From the NCBI GenBank assembly GCA_003156615.1, contig PMHI01000654.1, positions 1 to 20,349 of the forward strand: 20,349 nucleotides of DNA. Direction: 5' to 3'. Both the position numbers and the translations under genes were made by a program. The stretch comes from Acidobacteriaceae bacterium. Its GTDB lineage: Bacteria; Acidobacteriota; Terriglobia; Terriglobales; SbA1. How positions within the stretch are numbered: position 1 is the first letter of the stretch; the number at the start of each line of letters is the position of its first letter. Of the stretch, positions 1 to 7,102 are shown one piece after another. Below the pieces are notes generated by a model. It had not been told where the DNA came from. It did no database searches and saw only the letters and a list, made by a program, of their open reading frames with translations.

Positions 1-225
1 GTTCTTCCGGGGCCACTTCGGCGCCGCCTCGATATCCGTGCAGGCGATCCGCTGGACGCCAATATAGAGGATGGGAGTATTGTATTGACACCGCGCAAGA
101 AACGGGCTCATCGAGCAAGACTTGTGACGGATCCGGTTACCGGACTACCGGCTCTGAGCGCGGGCCCAAACGCGCCGACGTTAAGCAGCAAGGAAGTTGA
201 AGAGATCTTGGCAAACTTCCCATGA
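1..225 (+). CDS. AbrB/VapB-type antitoxin, 5' end cut by window edge
   Basis: Reading frame 1 is open from the first base to a TGA at 223-225 and gives 74 residues of an AbrB/SpoVT-like antitoxin without its first residues. Visible landmarks are the swapped-hairpin segment LPGPLRRRLDIRAGDPLDA, a strand ending in SIVLTPRKKR, and a C-terminal tail with TDPVTGLPALSAGP and EVEEILANFP, the usual toxin-binding tail of VapB proteins that partner PIN toxins. The stop overlaps the start of the next gene by four bases (ATGA), the normal translational coupling of antitoxin and toxin. Family knowledge says such antitoxins bind their own promoter and block the cognate RNase; the operator would lie to the left of the window. 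The missing start is the only defect seen. Confidence 0.82.
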   Translation, partial: VLPGPLRRRLDIRAGDPLDANIEDGSIVLTPRKKRAHRARLVTDPVTGLPALSAGPNAPTLSSKEVEEILANFP

Positions 226-617
226 TCTACTTGCTCGATGTGAATGCTCTGGTCGCCCTCGGGTTCATTAATCACGAATTCCACGCTCGCGTTGCTTCCT
301 GGGTCCAATCGAGTAATGCACTGCAGTTGGGGAGTTGCTCGATCACCGAGCTCGGATTTCTGCGTGTGCTAGCCCAAGCCCCGGCCTATGGATTCACCGT
401 CGCTCAAGCGCGCACACTGTTGCTGCGCCTCAAGGAGGGCAGCACCGCTCGCCTCACATTGCTTCCAGACGAACACGATGTTTCTCATCTTCCGGGTTGG
501 GTCAGAGCGCCTAAGCAGATTACCGATGGTCACTTGAGCAAGCTTGCGAGCGCGAAGGGTGCGGTCCTAGCAACGCTAGACGAGAACATTCCCGGATCAT
601 ATCTGATTCCAAGATAG
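222..617 (+). CDS. PIN-domain ribonuclease toxin, VapC type
   Basis: This 131-residue protein has normal VapC length and the four acidic PIN residues: D6 in LLDVNALVAL, E43 in ITELGFLR, D102 in ITDGHL and D120 in ATLDENIP. These coordinate Mg2+ or Mn2+ in PIN nucleases that cleave RNA (tRNA or rRNA in characterised VapC toxins); the target here is unknown. The ATG overlaps the antitoxin stop by four bases, so the start is fixed by coupling. The frame is intact and all catalytic residues are kept, so the toxin should be active unless neutralised by the upstream antitoxin. A short dyad (CGGCA-TG-TGCCG, 635-646) lies 18 bases after the stop but has no T run, so it is only a weak terminator candidate. 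Confidence 0.9.
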   Translation: MIYLLDVNALVALGFINHEFHARVASWVQSSNALQLGSCSITELGFLRVLAQAPAYGFTVAQARTLLLRLKEGSTARLTLLPDEHDVSHLPGWVRAPKQITDGHLSKLASAKGAVLATLDENIPGSYLIPR

Positions 618-1355
618 TGTTTGCTTTGTTGACACGGCATGTGCCGCAGACACCCATACGCCTTTTCCCCACTTCGACGCTCATTATGGTAAGCACGTGG
701 AGTTCAAAAGCGGGCTCAATTCTTTCCGCATCGGAGGGGCCCCGGCCAATTGACGAAAAGAAGCTCGATTTTCAGGCGGCATTGTGGAGTTGAGCACGCG
801 GAGCATTAGTGCAGCTAACACGAGACTTTTCGACATTGACAGCTCCGTCTGGATCCGGAATCGGAAGGCCGCATCGGGTCTTGGTCGCTCAGAGGCTCTA
901 GCGAACTGGCGCCGGTTGGCCCGTGTCCTGTCAGGCACCGCTAATAACTCATTGAGAAATCCGCGTTCGTAATGACGCCTAGCACTTCCACGGAACAGTA
1001 AAAGATAGCTGTAACCGAGATTCGGCTCCCAGCCAAAGAGCCGGCTGTAGCCCGAGGTGGGACAACTACACAGTTATTGGGGATGAGACCATAATGCCTC
1101 GCGGAGTCGCTGTTGTAAACTCCCCAAATCCACCCTGGACGGTTTGCCATCGCGACTGGCTGAGAGTGGATTGTTTGCTTTGGTTCTTGGGCTGGAGCGT
1201 CAAAGCTGACGAGCGCTTACTCGACGTGATCCGGTTCGGCAGTTAGGTTCGTCCTCAACCGGGGCGTGGTTCGTCGTGACGCAGGATTCTTTGGTCAAAT
1301 CGTGCCATTTTAGGGTAGTCACCCAAGTCCAGCAGAGGACGAGGCTACAACGCAG
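618..1355. other. Intergenic region with no recognisable gene
   Basis: About 740 bases lie between the toxin gene and the Tat-exported hydrolase. Short ORFs exist on both strands (for example 784-972 plus and 941-1150 minus), but none has a convincing ribosome binding site or a family motif, and they overlap one another. Two short dyads are visible: CGGCA-TG-TGCCG at 635-646, and CGGCTC/GAGCCG at 1023-1028 and 1038-1043 with a 9-base loop. Neither is followed by a T run. The promoter of the next gene should be in the last 100-150 bases, but no confident -35/-10 pair can be assigned. Confidence 0.5.
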
Positions 1356-2264
1356 ATGATTACTCGGCGTGATGCAATTCGCCTGTTGGGCCCGGCCTCA
1401 GCCGCCGCATGGTTCGCGGCGGCGCAAATCGGCATCAACTCTTCGCTGGTCGCTAATGCTTCTGCTTCGAAGCGCGACATTACTCCTCCGCTTGCGCCCG
1501 GTTCGCCGAACTCCCCGGAAAGGCTGGCTTTGGTTCAAGCGTTCTTAAAGGATTCCGAAGGGCTGCAAGACAAATTCGGGGCGCGAACTCACAAGAGTGA
1601 CTGGGTGATGCCCTATCGTTTGTTCCGGCCGAAAGCACTTCACGGGAAAGTGCCGTTGGTGATGTACCTGCATGGCAGTGGAGGTTTAGGCGACGACAAC
1701 CTGAAGCAGCTAAGTCTCGGCAACAGGTTCGGTACACGCGTCTGGTTGCTCCCGAAAAATCAGAAGCGTTTCCCCTGCTACGTCGTCGCACCGCAGACCG
1801 ATCGGGGATGGATCCGTTACGATTTTTCGCAACAGCCGGCGCTGGAGCTCGCCGGTTTCGGGGATGGCTCACGCTTGGCGCTGGAGATCGTCGATGCTCT
1901 GCGCCGCGAGTTCGCTATCGATGAGCGTCGCATTTACATAGCGGGGAACTCTATGGGAGGCGCGGGCGTGTGGAACGTGCTCGCGAATCGTCCGAACTTT
2001 TTCGCAGCTGCGGTGATCTCTTGCGGAGGCGTTTCTTCTGATGACGGCACTGGGTCGGTTGCCACGCCGCTGTGGGACTTCCACGGTGATGCCGACGAGG
2101 TCGTTCCCGTGTCCTCTTCGCGGGATCGGATCGCGGCTAGACGGAAAGCGGGCGGGCACCCGCTCTACACCGAGTACCCTGGGGCGGATCACGATAGTGT
2201 AGCCAGATTGGGCTTCACCGAACCGGCCCTGCCAAAGTGGGTGTTTGCTCAACGCAGGGGCTAA
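1356..2264 (+). CDS. Tat-exported alpha/beta hydrolase (esterase/phospholipase-like)
   Basis: The 302-residue protein begins with a twin-arginine-type signal (TRRDAIRLLG, residues 3-12, then an Ala-rich hydrophobic stretch to about 36), so it is probably exported folded. The mature part is an alpha/beta hydrolase of the secreted esterase/PHB-depolymerase-like group. An oxyanion-loop motif LHGSGG lies at 105-110, the nucleophile elbow GNSMGG puts Ser199 in G-x-S-x-G, HGDADEVVP gives the likely catalytic Asp247, and GADHDSV gives His279. The complete triad implies ester or peptide-bond hydrolysis outside the cytoplasm; the substrate is not readable. GAGG motifs at 1335-1338 and 1341-1344 support the ATG. 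It leads a run of plus-strand genes for exported proteins, with a 43-base gap to the next. Confidence 0.85.
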   Translation: MITRRDAIRLLGPASAAAWFAAAQIGINSSLVANASASKRDITPPLAPGSPNSPERLALVQAFLKDSEGLQDKFGARTHKSDWVMPYRLFRPKALHGKVPLVMYLHGSGGLGDDNLKQLSLGNRFGTRVWLLPKNQKRFPCYVVAPQTDRGWIRYDFSQQPALELAGFGDGSRLALEIVDALRREFAIDERRIYIAGNSMGGAGVWNVLANRPNFFAAAVISCGGVSSDDGTGSVATPLWDFHGDADEVVPVSSSRDRIAARRKAGGHPLYTEYPGADHDSVARLGFTEPALPKWVFAQRRG

Positions 2265-2307
2265 TGCCTCCTGAAGTCAGCGATGAACTTTCTTGGGAGC
2301 AAGAACC

Positions 2308-3096
2308 ATGGATAGCCCGAAGCAGCGGTTGGTTGTCATAACGGTGTTGGTATGTCTTGTGGTCACCGGGAGTATACAAGTATCCAGCGCCAAGAACTCG
2401 GGAGACGGTCACACGACCAAGATACAGGGTTCGGCGCTTCCCCTGAATTCCATCGACGGTCTGGAACTGCAGGGCATAAACGAGCCGGGCGCAGAGCCCG
2501 TGAAGATCCAGAGCGAAGTTGCCAGCTATCGTGGACGCCGTGCCGTGCATATCGTCAACGTTGAGGGCCAAGGCGTGCAGACTGGAGAACAAGTTCTTGC
2601 GATCGTCAAGACGTCCGACTTCAAAGACGGCACGATCGAGGCGGAAATGGCGGCCTTTCCGCGTCAGGGAGCGAAGCCTAGTACGCGAGGGTTCATTGGC
2701 ATCGCGTTCCGGGTGCAGGACCACGGCTCGCGATATGAAGCATTTTACTTGCGCATGACGAACGGGCGCGCCGACGATCAACTACAACGTAACCACTCGG
2801 CCCAGTATGTCTCGCACCCGGAGTTCCCGTGGAACCGGTTAAGAGAGGAAAAACCCGGAGTGTACGAATCCTATGTCGATCTCGTCGCGAGTGCATGGAC
2901 CCGAGTCAAGATAGCAGTTTCCGGTACCAAAGCACAGCTCTACGTTAACGGCGCCGACCAGCCCTGCCTGATCGTGAACGATCTGAAGCTCCCCGAAAGC
3001 CACGGCCAGGTCGCTCTTTGGACCGGCTCGGATACAGAGGCATATTTCTCGAACTTGAAGATTAGGTCAACGCGAAGCATAGGTAACGTGGAGTAA
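2308..3096 (+). CDS. Secreted concanavalin-like (DUF1080/LamG-type) protein
   Basis: ATG 2308 is preferred over an in-frame TTG at 2293 because GGGAG (2295-2299) sits eight bases before it. The 262-residue product starts with a signal peptide (basic MDSPKQR, hydrophobic core to about residue 25, then VSSAK). The rest looks like a beta-sandwich of the concanavalin A/LamG or 3-keto-disaccharide hydrolase (DUF1080) type: FKDGTIEAEM, GFIGIAFRV, YEAFYLRMTNG, WTRVKIAVSG, AQLYVNGADQP and GQVALWTGSDTEAYFSNLKI follow the strand order typical of this fold, including the 'wtrvkv...vyvnG' and final 'aYFsnlki' strands. Such domains bind or cleave carbohydrates; catalytic residues cannot be assigned here. 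Same direction as its neighbours, 43 bases after the hydrolase. Confidence 0.75.
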   Translation: MDSPKQRLVVITVLVCLVVTGSIQVSSAKNSGDGHTTKIQGSALPLNSIDGLELQGINEPGAEPVKIQSEVASYRGRRAVHIVNVEGQGVQTGEQVLAIVKTSDFKDGTIEAEMAAFPRQGAKPSTRGFIGIAFRVQDHGSRYEAFYLRMTNGRADDQLQRNHSAQYVSHPEFPWNRLREEKPGVYESYVDLVASAWTRVKIAVSGTKAQLYVNGADQPCLIVNDLKLPESHGQVALWTGSDTEAYFSNLKIRSTRSIGNVE

Positions 3097-3155
3097 GTGA
3101 CATTGAATCTACGCAGCAGTAGTTGTGCCCGATGTCGTGATCTCTGGAGCCAGGA

Positions 3156-3596
3156 ATGAACGCATCTACGTTTTATCGAATTGCTGCTGTTCTTCTGCTG
3201 CTTTTCGCGTTAGGACACACACTCGGCTTCCGCCAGTCTGATCCCAAATGGGGAGTTGATGCCCTTCTTGGATCAATGCGGTCAATTCGCTTTGATGTGC
3301 AGGGGTTCAAGCGCACGTATTGGGACCTCTTTGTGGCAGCCGGATTCTCTGTCGGCGTGTTTTATCTATTCGCAGCGATATTGGCATGGCAGATGGGTAG
3401 CCTTCCGGCACCGACCCTGGCGCTCATGCGTGGCACTGCGTGGGCGTTCGCCCTTTGCTTTGCCGCCATCACGGTTGTGAGCTGGAGATACCTCTTTATT
3501 CTGCCCATCGCTTTCTCGATGCTGATTACGTTGTGTTTGACCGCGGCGGCATGGTTTTCAGCGAAGCAGAGTCCCTTGCCTCCAATGCGATCGTAA
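3156..3596 (+). CDS. Small four-helix integral membrane protein
   Basis: This 146-residue protein is almost entirely hydrophobic, with about four membrane segments: residues 7-25 (IAAVLLLLFALGHTLGF), about 55-80 (DLFVAAGFSVGVFYLFAAILAW), about 88-108 (ALMRGTAWAFALCFAAITVVSW) and about 112-133 (FILPIAFSMLITLCLTAAAWF). The conserved-looking GHTLGF in helix 1 and the soluble loop FDVQGFKRTYWDLF resemble small uncharacterised membrane proteins common in Acidobacteriota. No catalytic motif is visible and no function is proposed. GGAG (3146-3149) lies six bases before the ATG. It sits between two secreted-protein genes, 59 bases before each of the start of the MBL gene and after the jelly-roll gene, consistent with one operon. 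Confidence 0.72.
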   Translation: MNASTFYRIAAVLLLLFALGHTLGFRQSDPKWGVDALLGSMRSIRFDVQGFKRTYWDLFVAAGFSVGVFYLFAAILAWQMGSLPAPTLALMRGTAWAFALCFAAITVVSWRYLFILPIAFSMLITLCLTAAAWFSAKQSPLPPMRS

Positions 3597-3655
3597 GGCG
3601 AGAGGACTCGCACTGCACTACTAGAGACTCAGATTTGTTGCACGGAGGAAACGGA

Positions 3656-4744
3656 ATGGTACGCGCTAATGGTGGCTGCTCGCTTCGCTCACCCACTGTC
3701 TTCCTAGGAGCCTTGCTGCTTGTCGCTGCTCCGATATTTGGCGATGCGAACGAGCGACGAGTCACCAAGCTGGCGGACGAGGTGTATGCGATCGAGCACA
3801 AGCATTTGAATGATGGCAACTCCAGCGGAAATACCACCGTAATCATTGGAGAGCGGGAAGTCTTCGTGATCGACTCCAGCTCCCGGCCCTCGTCGGCGCG
3901 GGAAGATATTGCACAGATTCGCCAATGGACGAACAAGCCCGTGGGTTATCTGCTCAATACTCACTTTCACAACGACCACAATAACGGCAACAAGACCTAT
4001 CTGGACGCATTTCCTTCTCTGGCGATCATCGCGCAGGAGGAGACTAAGAAAGACATGGATCTCATCCAGCCCGGAAACGTCGAGAGGCAACCCGGGGAAC
4101 TTGCCGCGCTCATTGCTACTTTCCAGCAGGGGAAGGACCAGAGTGGCCGTGCGCTGTCGGAAGACGAAAAGAAACAAGTCCAGGAACTTCTGCCCGGATT
4201 GGAGCAGGCAGAAGCTGAGTCTAAGACCTTGGTGTACCAGTCTCCCACGCTCACCTTTGTCGATAAGCTCGATATCGACATTGGGAACAGGGAAGTGCAA
4301 GTGAAATATCTGGGGCGAGGCAATACTGCGGGAGATGCCATCGTCTACTTGCCCAAGGAGAAAATCATAGTTGCGGGCGACCTGCTAGTTCACCCCATCC
4401 CGTACACCTATGATGGCTACCCCTCCGAATGGGTGCAGACGCTCCATAAGATGGGTGAATTGGACGCGATGACGATTGTTCCCGGACACGGGCCAATCCT
4501 GCATGACAAGGCCTATCTCCACCTAGTGGCTGAACTGATGGAAAGCGTGGTCGATCAAGTGCGGGCACGGATTCGCCAGATCGGATTTCCGGGAGCTCAC
4601 ACTGTAGACGACGTCAAGGGCTCAATGGATTTGACAAACTTTCGCCAACAATTCGCAGGGAATGATAAGGATCTGCAGGCGCAGTTTGACGACATGGCGG
4701 ATCATTTGGTGAAGATCACATTCAGCGAAGCTGCGCAGCGGTAA
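3656..4744 (+). CDS. Secreted metallo-beta-lactamase fold hydrolase
   Basis: The frame is open from 3440, but ATG 3656 is chosen because GGAGG (3644-3648) precedes it and it begins a signal peptide (SPTVFLGALLLVAAPIFG, residues 12-29). The 362-residue product is an MBL-fold protein: HFHNDH (His103-His108) is the HxHxDH zinc site, AGDLL supplies Asp242 and PGHGP supplies His278. The position normally held by the third zinc histidine (G-H-T-x-G-D) reads GNTAGD, with Asn223, which may change metal site 1; I recall this variant from related exported MBL proteins but could not check it. A long insert after the HxHxDH motif (about residues 118-195) is rich in Gln, Glu and Lys. The substrate is unknown; lactamase, lactonase or phosphodiesterase-like activity cannot be separated by reading. 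Confidence 0.85.
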   Translation: MVRANGGCSLRSPTVFLGALLLVAAPIFGDANERRVTKLADEVYAIEHKHLNDGNSSGNTTVIIGEREVFVIDSSSRPSSAREDIAQIRQWTNKPVGYLLNTHFHNDHNNGNKTYLDAFPSLAIIAQEETKKDMDLIQPGNVERQPGELAALIATFQQGKDQSGRALSEDEKKQVQELLPGLEQAEAESKTLVYQSPTLTFVDKLDIDIGNREVQVKYLGRGNTAGDAIVYLPKEKIIVAGDLLVHPIPYTYDGYPSEWVQTLHKMGELDAMTIVPGHGPILHDKAYLHLVAELMESVVDQVRARIRQIGFPGAHTVDDVKGSMDLTNFRQQFAGNDKDLQAQFDDMADHLVKITFSEAAQR

Positions 4745-4747
4745 GAG

Positions 4748-4951
4748 ATGAATTGCGAGGGAAGACCCACTTGCGAAACCATCACATTGCTTCTCATGCT
4801 AGTTTGCGTTGCCTTCGGCCAGGATTCCGCCTCGAAGTAGGACAAAGACTCCGCGGTGCTGAAGGCAATGCATGATTTCAGCTTCGTGTTGTGCGTCAAA
4901 CAACTGGGGAAAGCCGACGAACCGTTTGCTACGAATTTGGACCACACATAA
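4748..4951 (+). pseudogene. Remnant of a secreted-protein gene with in-frame TAG
   Basis: Starting at ATG 4748, three bases after the MBL stop, the frame encodes a plausible signal peptide (core ITLLLMLVCVAFGQ) and then hits TAG at 4838-4840. The same frame then continues as DKDSAVLKAMHDF...QLGKADEPF and ends at TAA 4949-4951. The pattern 'signal peptide, Asp-rich linker, LKAMxD..., L-G-K-x-x-x-P-F' loosely resembles the start of exported TldD/PmbA-like metalloprotease-related proteins of Acidobacteriota. That resemblance is weak and from memory. The rest of such a gene is absent, since the DinB-like gene begins 67 bases later. The simplest reading is the 5' stub of a deleted gene; chance resemblance is possible. 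Confidence 0.35.
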
Positions 4952-5018
4952 CAAGTAAAGAGCCTTAGCACCGCGAATCCGTTTTCTTTGAACTGTTGAA
5001 AGGCAGGTTTGCTTACCA

Positions 5019-5630
5019 ATGAGAATCCTACGATTGTTGCCGTTTCTTGTGATTGCCTTGCATCTCTCCGCCGCCGGTCAGACCGCCGCGAGCGGTATGA
5101 CCGACGAGGACCGGGAACACCTACTGGTGCACTTTGAAATGACCGGGCAAGTCTTGGCTGAGGAGGTGCGCGGACTTTCACCGGCTCAGCTGGAATATCG
5201 AACGTCCCCCGATCGCTGGTCAATCCGGGAATGCGTTTCTCATTTGGCCGTCGCCGAACCGGATTATTGGCGCGATCTGATGAACGCGGTGAAGGCGCCC
5301 CCCGATATGAAAGTCAAGAAATCAGCGAATACTGATGCCGACATCCTGTGGTATGGCATCGATCGCGTCGTACATACGAAGACTGGCGGCGGGCACGAGA
5401 AGGTCGACACTTATAAAAACCTCGGCGCAGCCTTGGCAAAGTTCCAGGCGCTGCGCGCGACCATGATCGAATACATCAAATCAACCCACGACGACTTGCG
5501 TTCCCATAGCTTCGGCACAACAGACCCGATCGATTGCTGGCAGTGGATGCTCGAGATCTCCACGCATGCCGAGCGACATATTCAACAGATTCGCGAGATC
5601 AAAGCCGATCCTAACTTTCCCAAGAATTGA
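5019..5630 (+). CDS. Exported DinB-like (DinB_2) four-helix metal-binding protein
   Basis: The 203-residue protein has a signal peptide (MRILRLLPFLVIALHLSAAGQ) followed by a DinB/YfiT-like four-helix domain. The family fingerprints are LSPAQLEYRTSPDRWSIRECVSHL near residues 53-76 and STHAERHIQQI near 181-191. The presumed metal triad is His75, His183 and His187, all present. DinB_2 proteins in thiol metabolism (mycothiol- or bacillithiol-dependent transferases) use this fold, but a signal-peptide version is more often uncharacterised, so no reaction is assigned. ATG 5019 is used because it gives the signal peptide; AGGCAGG (5000-5006) is a somewhat distant ribosome binding site. It lies between two genes for exported MBL-fold hydrolases. 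Confidence 0.8.
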   Translation: MRILRLLPFLVIALHLSAAGQTAASGMTDEDREHLLVHFEMTGQVLAEEVRGLSPAQLEYRTSPDRWSIRECVSHLAVAEPDYWRDLMNAVKAPPDMKVKKSANTDADILWYGIDRVVHTKTGGGHEKVDTYKNLGAALAKFQALRATMIEYIKSTHDDLRSHSFGTTDPIDCWQWMLEISTHAERHIQQIREIKADPNFPKN

Positions 5631-5732
5631 TCGGTAGGAGTCGAGCCAGGTGGAATTGAGCGGCAATGCAAAGCTATAGATTCCAACAAAATGTTACCGT
5701 GGCGGTTAGCGACATTTTAAGTGAGGAAGCAA

Positions 5733-6998
5733 ATGTCCCGCATCATCAGCTTCGCACTGTTAGTTTGCATCGCGTCTGGAATGACCGCGAATGCCCAGCA
5801 GGATCAACCAAAGGTAGTCAAGATCAACGGCTCGATCTACATGGCTCCGTTCGGAGCCAATGTCTATCTGGTAACGACGCCGTCGGGAAATGTAGTCATT
5901 GATACGGGGACATCCAGTGAGGCAGCAAATGCCAGGGACTTTCTGCGCGCGGAAAGCCACGCGCCAGTAAAATACATCATTTTGACGCATGGCCACGCTG
6001 ACCACATTGGTGGGATCAGTCTTTGGAAGGAAGCTGGAACCCAGATCATCGCCCAAAGGAATTACGTTGAACTCGTCAATTACGTCGCCCGGCTTGAGGG
6101 CTTCTTTGCCCCGCGTAACGCAGCGGTGTTCAACCGGCCCCAAGAGGAATTAGGGTCATGGGCTGGTGACTTTGGCGCGAAAATCGACCCGACAATGTTT
6201 TTTGACGAAAAGTACGAGCTTACGTTGGGGGGAGTGCAATTCGAGTTGTTCAGCACGCCCGGAGAGACCCCCGATCACCTGACGGTTTGGATTCCCGCGT
6301 ACAAGACTGCTTTCATCGGCGACAATTACAACGGGTTCGGAGAACCGGAACCCATGTCATTTCCGAACCTCTATGCGTTGAGGGGCACAAAGCCACGCTG
6401 GGCTCTTGATTGGATCAGTTCGATTGACAAGGTGCTGGCTCTCAAACCCGAGATCGTACTTTCAGGACACGGCGACCCGATCATTGGGAACGCAGAAATT
6501 GCTCGACGACTTACGCGGTTCCGCAGCGCGATTCAGTACGTCCACGATGAAGTTGTGAAGGGCATGAACTCAGGCAAAGATGTATTCACCCTGATGCGCG
6601 AAATTAAACTCCCGCCAAGTGTCGACTTAAGTGAATCTTTCGGAAAAGTCAGTTGGTCCGTGCGGGGGATCTATGACGGATACGCTGGCTGGTTCGATAT
6701 GAATCCGTCGACGATGTACGAATTGCCACCGTCTGCGGTGTATCCGGATCTGGTCAAATTGGCCGGTGGACCGGAACCGGTGGTGCGGTTAGCCCTGGAT
6801 AAGCTGGAAGCCGGTAAGCCGGTCGAGGCTCTGCACCTGACCGATGTTGTACTCGCATATGATGGGAACAATCGCACTGCGCTGGAGGCTCGGCTCAAGG
6901 CACTGGATTATTTGCGAGAACACTCTGAGAACTACATCGAGACCAGCTACCTGGAATACGGGATCAAGACAACGAAAGCGAAACTGGGGACAAATTAA
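5733..6998 (+). CDS. Secreted MBL-fold, alkylsulfatase-like hydrolase
   Basis: ATG 5733 is preferred over an in-frame GTG at 5721 because GAGGAAG (5723-5729) lies just upstream and the signal peptide (MSRIISFALLVCIASGMTANAQ) then starts cleanly. The 421-residue product has an MBL domain with HGHADH (His86-His91), the segment STPGETPDH, GDNYNGFG and GHGDP with His246. The stretch SFPNLYALRGTKPRWALDW and the following IDKVLALKPEIVLSGH match the Bds1/SdsA1 (type III alkylsulfatase) group. The C-terminal part, with YDGYAGWFDMNPSTMYELPP and LAGGPEPVVRLALDKLEAGKPVEALHL, resembles the alkylsulfatase dimerisation domain. The terminal SCP2-like domain of full SdsA1 enzymes is missing, so it is a short form. 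Sulfatase activity is an inference from family resemblance. Confidence 0.8.
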   Translation: MSRIISFALLVCIASGMTANAQQDQPKVVKINGSIYMAPFGANVYLVTTPSGNVVIDTGTSSEAANARDFLRAESHAPVKYIILTHGHADHIGGISLWKEAGTQIIAQRNYVELVNYVARLEGFFAPRNAAVFNRPQEELGSWAGDFGAKIDPTMFFDEKYELTLGGVQFELFSTPGETPDHLTVWIPAYKTAFIGDNYNGFGEPEPMSFPNLYALRGTKPRWALDWISSIDKVLALKPEIVLSGHGDPIIGNAEIARRLTRFRSAIQYVHDEVVKGMNSGKDVFTLMREIKLPPSVDLSESFGKVSWSVRGIYDGYAGWFDMNPSTMYELPPSAVYPDLVKLAGGPEPVVRLALDKLEAGKPVEALHLTDVVLAYDGNNRTALEARLKALDYLREHSENYIETSYLEYGIKTTKAKLGTN

Positions 6999-7102
6999 AG
7001 TTCGCGAATTCTATTCGTAACGAAGGACCACAAGGGATCGTGGCGCGGGGGTGGGTGTCTTGTTAATGCCGCCGATTCGCCGCGCCCGCGTAGCACCCGC
7101 TC

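Noticed and set aside
684..1150. Small overlapping ORFs on both strands after the toxin gene
   Set aside because: No ribosome binding sites, no recognisable family and mutual overlap; treated as non-coding.
3440..3655. N-terminal extension of the first MBL protein
   Set aside because: It overlaps the four-helix membrane gene in another frame; ATG 3656 has GGAGG and starts a signal peptide.
4702..5223. 173-codon minus-strand ORF
   Set aside because: It is antisense to the MBL end and the DinB-like gene, with low-complexity Arg/Ser-rich sequence and no motif; a shadow frame.
7042..7086. GGCGCGG/CCGCGCC inverted repeat between convergent genes as a terminator
   Set aside because: The arms are only 7 bases, the loop is 31 bases and there is no T run.
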